From Dichotomocladium elegans (lineage: Eukaryota; Mucoromycota; Mucoromycetes; Mucorales; Lichtheimiaceae), in contig JAIXMN010000016.1 of the NCBI GenBank assembly GCA_025716815.1, forward strand, positions 1 to 64,000: a stretch of DNA of 64,000 nt. Reading direction: 5' to 3'. A model generated the notes under the pieces. The model was given only the letters and a program-made list of their open reading frames with translations, was not told the DNA's origin and did no database searches. The position numbers and the translations under genes are program-made. Shown piece after piece: positions 56,846-64,000 of this stretch (its first letter is position 1; each line of letters opens with the position of its first letter).

Positions 56846-58459
56846 TCAGCATGATTCCAAGTTGAGCAATTTTTTAAATGTGTCTTTTACCGCGAAAAAT
56901 CGTCGGATATCGGCCTCTGTCACCACTTCCCCAGACTCTCGAAACGCTCGGAGGTAGTCTTTGATTTGCGATGCAAGCGTTTGGTAAGCAATAATGCTCT
57001 CAAGCGCTTTGACGCGATCCATCCGCATCATTTGTTCCATTCCAATATCCTCCAACGATCTACCTGTTTATATATGCATCGTCAGTAGTGTTTTTTATGC
57101 GGCAGAGATGGGTATATATATATATAGCCATACCAGCATCTTCGTCTTTTTCTGGTTCATAAGTTTCTTCTTCCTCGAGAAGAAAGTTGATGGCATGAGT
57201 ACTGTAGGCTGCTTTACACTGGAGAAATTCAAATTATCATCTACGTAGAATATGTTTTTTCATCCCGACAAACCTTGTCACATCGACACAGTTCCGAGCG
57301 CCAACCTTCACGAAGGAACATGTCAACACGTTCTGGGTAGCTGACTATGGTGCAAATCATCGTCGTATAAACAAAGGATGAGCAACGTCATTTTCATCTT
57401 GACACACACCTTGTTTGCATTTATTCGCTGCAGCCGTGGGTTTTTTCTTATCACCTGACAACTCGTCTTCGGCTTTGCGCTTTTGGCCTGCTTGGTATGA
57501 CGATTCACTACTGGTGGTGGGGGCCATCACGTCCTTTTCATTGCCGTTCTCGTTTGTTATGTCGGATGGTTTGCACCACGCATGTACTTTACTATTTGAT
57601 GTACACAAACCAAGCGTGATGTACGAAGATGGGTATTGGATAAGAAAAGGGAATCGATCAGTGCAGTCGCGGCAAATGTAGCTTTCGAAATCTTCCACGT
57701 CGTCGGGAATCTATGGTAGATGCATAAACATTCAAATCTGATGTGGGAATTGGGGATGATCCCGAAAAGCTCACCTCGCCAATGCATTCTTCGTGAAACC
57801 AATCTTCGCACAAGACACACTAAGGATGCGTGCCCCCTCCGCCGGTTCAGCATGGTTGCATGAACATAGAATACAAAGACACACGATATCCCTTCCCCCT
57901 TACCTGGAACATCGTACCTTCTTCCTTTTCTGGATCATATGTTTTGTCACATCTACGGAGCAAGCGGAAATGAGAGGAGTGCAAATGATTCTGTGATTTG
58001 TCTATTTTACCGGCAATAACGGCCATCAAAGTTATGATTGTATTTGTTTTTTTCATTCTTCTGTATACCGATCTTTTGGCGTGAGGGGAGCTGGCAGCGG
58101 TTGCTTCCAAACTTGCCCGGAAGTCCACAATCGCATCGAAAATTGCGTTTCGGAAAGAGTTCTATAAGTTCGTGGTCGGTATGACACGCGATAGAGCAGC
58201 TATAGCACATCCCTGCTCGCTCGCTTTTACTGTCACCACCATCTTTCTGACAAGTCTTACAGGCATATAGCCCTTGGCGGATATAGCCCTTGTCAAAGGT
58301 GCAGTCCTCGAACTTGCCCGGAAGAACTTCCTGTGCCTCGCGCTCCAAAGCTGCTTGCTGTTCAACAATGTCGACTGCAGTGACTATGCATTCGTTTGCC
58401 TTGCTCTGGGTAAGGTTGGTATCGGCTTTTTCGACCTGAGCTTCGTCGACTTTTGACAT
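56846..58459 (-). CDS. UBR7: UBR7-like E3 ubiquitin ligase (UBR box and PHD finger)
   Basis: In animals UBR7 is a chromatin-associated ligase with activity on histone H2B. Seven exons (58459-58011, 57952-57904, 57819-57775, 57710-57410, 57344-57274, 57218-57134, 57063-56846) join in phase to 405 residues; human UBR7 has about 425. Residues about 45-130 form the UBR box with its Cys/His set (FDKGYIRQGLYACKTC, MCYSCSIACHTDHEL, FRCDCGLPGKF). The atypical PHD follows (CDKTYDPEKEEGTMFQCVLC, EDWFHEECIGE, FESYICRDCTD). MFLREGWRSELCRCDKC and LLEEEETYEPEKDEDAG are conserved family blocks. The C-terminus (GEVVTEADIRRFF) matches the usual family end. Each PHD half is on its own small exon. It shares a promoter with MCM5. 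Confidence 0.94.
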
Positions 58460-58637
58460 GCTAAAGCTCAGGGAAGCGAAAGAAAGGTGGACGGAACGGA
58501 AACGCCCACCGATACAGTACATAGGCAGGCAATCGGAGATACAAAAAGTCACGGTCCTCGGGTGGGTGTCTTTTCGCGTTTTATTTGTTCATTTTCGTGT
58601 CAGAGTTTTCGTTTCCGGAAAAAAATACTTTTATACA
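58460..58637. promoter_or_regulatory. Bidirectional promoter of UBR7 and MCM5
   Basis: Start codons of the two divergent genes are 178 bp apart. There is no room for independent promoters, so shared control is likely. Confidence 0.75.
58571..58578. promoter_or_regulatory. E2F/SBF-like cell-cycle site
   Basis: TTTTCGCG, whose complement CGCGAAAA fits the yeast SCB consensus and the E2F core, lies 60 bp upstream of the MCM5 ATG. MCM genes are classic G1/S targets in fungi and animals, which makes the site credible. No binding data. Confidence 0.55.
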
Positions 58638-61708
<3,071 letters not shown>

Positions 61709-61973
61709 AGAGTGAAATAAAAAAGGCGCGGAAAATTGTAATGTAAATAAAAAGAAGCAATAGTGTTATTTATTACTTGGGGAGTGCAAAAGAGTAAAAA
61801 GAGGTCTTGAGAAACTGGGGAGAGGAGGGGAGAGAGAGAGAAAAAGTTCAGAAGAGGGGGGGTTGTTCAAGGGGTGAGGGATATAACGAGACCGCTTAGA
61901 GTAACAATAGTGGATAGAGAAAGGATTATTAAGCTAATAAAAAAGATTAATTGTAATTCTTTTTCCTTGGATC

Positions 61974-63557
61974 TTATGCCGATGCTTGGACAGCAGTTGC
62001 AGTGTGGGTCGCAACAGCAGGAGCCACTGGTTCTCGCATTCCAGGCTGTTGGTCTGCTTCTGCGGTGACAGCAGCGTCAGCAGGAGTAGCCAAAGTCGCC
62101 TCATCCTGTCCAGGGCTTGTACTCGAGACAGGCTTGTCCTTCTTTTCCTTCTTTTGGAACCGAAGCAATGTCGTCAGGCGACGTCCCAGCGGCTGCGACT
62201 GGCGTTTAATATCTTCTTCTAACGAAGAAGGTGAGATACGGCATGTTTTTTTTAGATGCATCATACAAAACATTTACCGGCAGTCTCGGCAGTTTCAGCA
62301 GCAGCAGCAGCAGCAGCGGTAACAACAGGTACATCCTCGGCAGCAGCAGCAGGAGCCTCTTCAGCAGGGGTTGCTGCCGCAGCAGGAGCTTCTTGTTGCA
62401 TCACCTCCTTCTTTTTGCCAAAGAACTTGACAATAGGATTGCGTTTGATATGGTCAATGACATGCGAGGAGCCGTGATGCACGTCAGTTGAATCTCCAGA
62501 CGTAGGATGACCAGCAGCAGCAGCAGCAACCGACTCAGATTGATCTGCTTTGGAACCGACATCTTTTTCCTCTTTGGGAGCAGCCTCTTCCTTCTTTGGA
62601 GCATTGTCTAACGTATTTTGTTAGAAAAAAAAAGTTATGGAACAATTCGCGTGGGAGGGAAGAGAGATGGTTCCTCGTCATCAGTAGGGCTTTATCTTTT
62701 TTTTTTCTAATAAAATTCACTTGTTGTTTACCTTCATATTCGGCAGCTTCAGGACTTTCTGGAACTGTAGATGTTGCTGTTGTTGCTGCTGCTGCTGCTT
62801 CTTCCTTAGTGGGGCTCTAGGAAAGACATTCTTTAGTAATAAGGCTCTCTTTTTTGTAGAGAAGTCTTGATTCATCGGGGAAGGACTAAGAACAGCACTT
62901 GGGAGAGAGCACACACACACACTCTCTGTCTTTCTCTCTCTTTTACTGTAGAAGTTGGCCTACCTTGCTACGAGTAAAAATACCATTTAGAAAGCGCGAA
63001 CGGCGTTTCTCGGGTTTGGCTTCTTCTTCTTTGTGCGTCGAATCTTCAGTCATTGGCTCAGTGGCAGATTCAGTTGGGTCAGCAGCAGCGGCAGAAGCAA
63101 CGGTGGGAGCCGCTGGAGTAGATGGCTCATCAGCTGTGGGAATGATAGGCTGCTGCTGCTGCTGCTTCTTCTCCTCTTTCTTGTCAGAGAACTGTTTCTT
63201 GGCCAACGTCCAAACTTGGGATAGGCGTTTGGTACCGGAGCGAGCAGGTGACGTCGCCGTTGTCGTCGCCTCTCCTTCTTCGGCCGCAGAGGCCCCTCCA
63301 GCAACATCAGCATCAGCAGCAGCAGTAGTAGTAGCAGCAGCAGCAGCAGTAGCAGCAGTAGTATCAACACCAGCAGCACCAGTAGGGAGCATTGACTCAT
63401 CATTAGTTTCCTCCTTGACAGGCTCGGCAAGATGAGCACCCTCGTCACCAGCACCAGAGTCGGCTGTGGTGAGGGGGGCATCAGCGGCTACTTCAGTAGA
63501 AGAAGGAGTAGATGTATTGACTGTGGTGTCACTAATAGGGCTATGGATGTCAGACAT
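61974..63557 (-). CDS. Ala/Glu-rich protein with four basic modules, function unknown
   Basis: Four exons (63557-62964, 62816-62732, 62607-62278, 62218-61974) join in phase to 417 residues. The start MSDIHSPISDTTVNT was chosen because the upstream in-frame ATG (63596) adds only a hydrophobic leader without support. The chain is mostly acidic, Ala/Thr/Glu-rich and disordered, with polyalanine and polyglutamine. Four short basic-hydrophobic blocks stand out at regular distances: KRLSQVWTLAKKQFSDKK, KRRSRFLNGIFTRSK, HVIDHIKRNPIVKFFGKKK and RRLTTLLRFQKKEKK. Each could form a positively charged amphipathic helix able to bind acidic membranes or proteins. I recognise no family. It points toward MCM5's 3' end (convergent). 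Confidence 0.8.
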
Positions 63558-63828
63558 GATTGAAAAAAAGAAACAAAGAGTAAAACAACCAGACAAAAAA
63601 TAATAAGGTAAGATCGGGCTGGAAGTATTTTATACAGGTCTGTCCAATCAGCTGAGAATTAAGTTCTTCAGACTTGTCGGCATAACTGGATACACGTGAT
63701 GCACCCTTTTCCCTCCTTATTCCTCCGAAAATACAGTACTAGCAATCCCACCGCTTCCGTAAACCCCTCCAAAAAAGATTCTGCATAAAGAGTCCAGGGC
63801 TGCAAACAATAGAATTGTCTGCGAGCGG

Positions 63829-64000
63829 CTAGTTTAAATCCTCAGTGTAGTTTGCAGGGAAAAGACCTCTTCGCGTGCCGATCTCACCCTCCCACCAGGA
63901 ACTCCGGTTTCCATTTCGCTTTGTCACAATGATACAATCGCCTTCCGCAAAAGAGAGATCGCCGGGCTCTTGGGATGAGTAACTGTATTTCGCAATGACG
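63829..64000 (-). CDS. SH3-domain protein, C-terminal end (partial)
   Basis: The minus-strand frame enters from the right edge and stops at 63829-63831. It reads VIAKYSYSSQEPGDLSFAEG, then DCIIVTKRNGNRSSWWEGEI and GLFPANYTEDLN. This is a complete SH3 domain: the ALYDY-like start, the WW pair and the PANY end that binds proline-rich ligands. It ends the protein. The rest of the gene lies outside the window, so its role (actin, endocytosis or signalling) cannot be told. Confidence 0.9.
   Translation of the reverse strand, partial: VIAKYSYSSQEPGDLSFAEGDCIIVTKRNGNRSSWWEGEIGTRRGLFPANYTEDLN

Overview
The window looks like chromosomal DNA of an early-diverging filamentous fungus, most likely a mucoralean (Mucoromycota). 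The host genes are split by many short introns (about 45-100 nt) with GT-AG and a few GC-AG ends. They encode typical fungal proteins (a Zn2Cys6 regulator, aconitase, a GRIP golgin, CUL4, MCM5). They sit among a dense layer of decayed transposons: Ty3/gypsy, Helitron, PIF/Harbinger, Mutator-like, Tc1/mariner and Fanzor-like. I could not place it in a genus. All exon structures were joined by eye from splice signals, reading-frame phase and recalled family conservation; none was computed.

Region 1 (1-16.8 kb) is repeat-rich and nearly gene-free. It opens with a 2.6-kb satellite built from two monomer types of about 201 and 231 bp. It continues with a SINE-like tRNA-derived repeat, a short TA-flanked MITE, a broken gypsy element (minus strand), an orphan two-exon coding unit, the remains of a Helitron with a recognisable 3' end, and a frameshifted Harbinger transposase. 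Region 2 (16.9-40.1 kb) has three confident genes: a bacterial-type cytidylate kinase with two introns, a GRIP-domain golgin and mitochondrial aconitase. Among them lie several copies of one dead Tc1/mariner family, MULE and OTU fragments, two halves of Fanzor-like (TnpB-related) nucleases, and an unclassified dispersed repeat here called R1, with six copies in the window.

Region 3 (40.2-53.0 kb) is a gene-dense block: a Zn2Cys6 regulator, LAMTOR2 (Ragulator/EGO subunit), ERCC8/CSA, a tiny predicted lipidated protein (MGCC N-terminus) and cullin-4. CSA is a substrate receptor of CUL4 ubiquitin ligases in animals and plants, so receptor and scaffold lie on the same strand with starts about 5 kb apart. 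Region 4 (53-64 kb) carries a doubtful membrane protein, another Tc1 copy, then UBR7 and MCM5 divergently transcribed from a 178-bp shared promoter with an E2F/SBF-like site, an Ala/Glu-rich modular protein, and the C-terminus of an SH3 protein cut by the window edge.

Functionally, the host genes lean to ubiquitin signalling and genome maintenance (CSA, CUL4, UBR7, MCM5), endomembrane and nutrient signalling (golgin, LAMTOR2) and core metabolism (aconitase, CMP kinase). I see no rRNA, functional tRNA, CRISPR or prokaryotic operon features.
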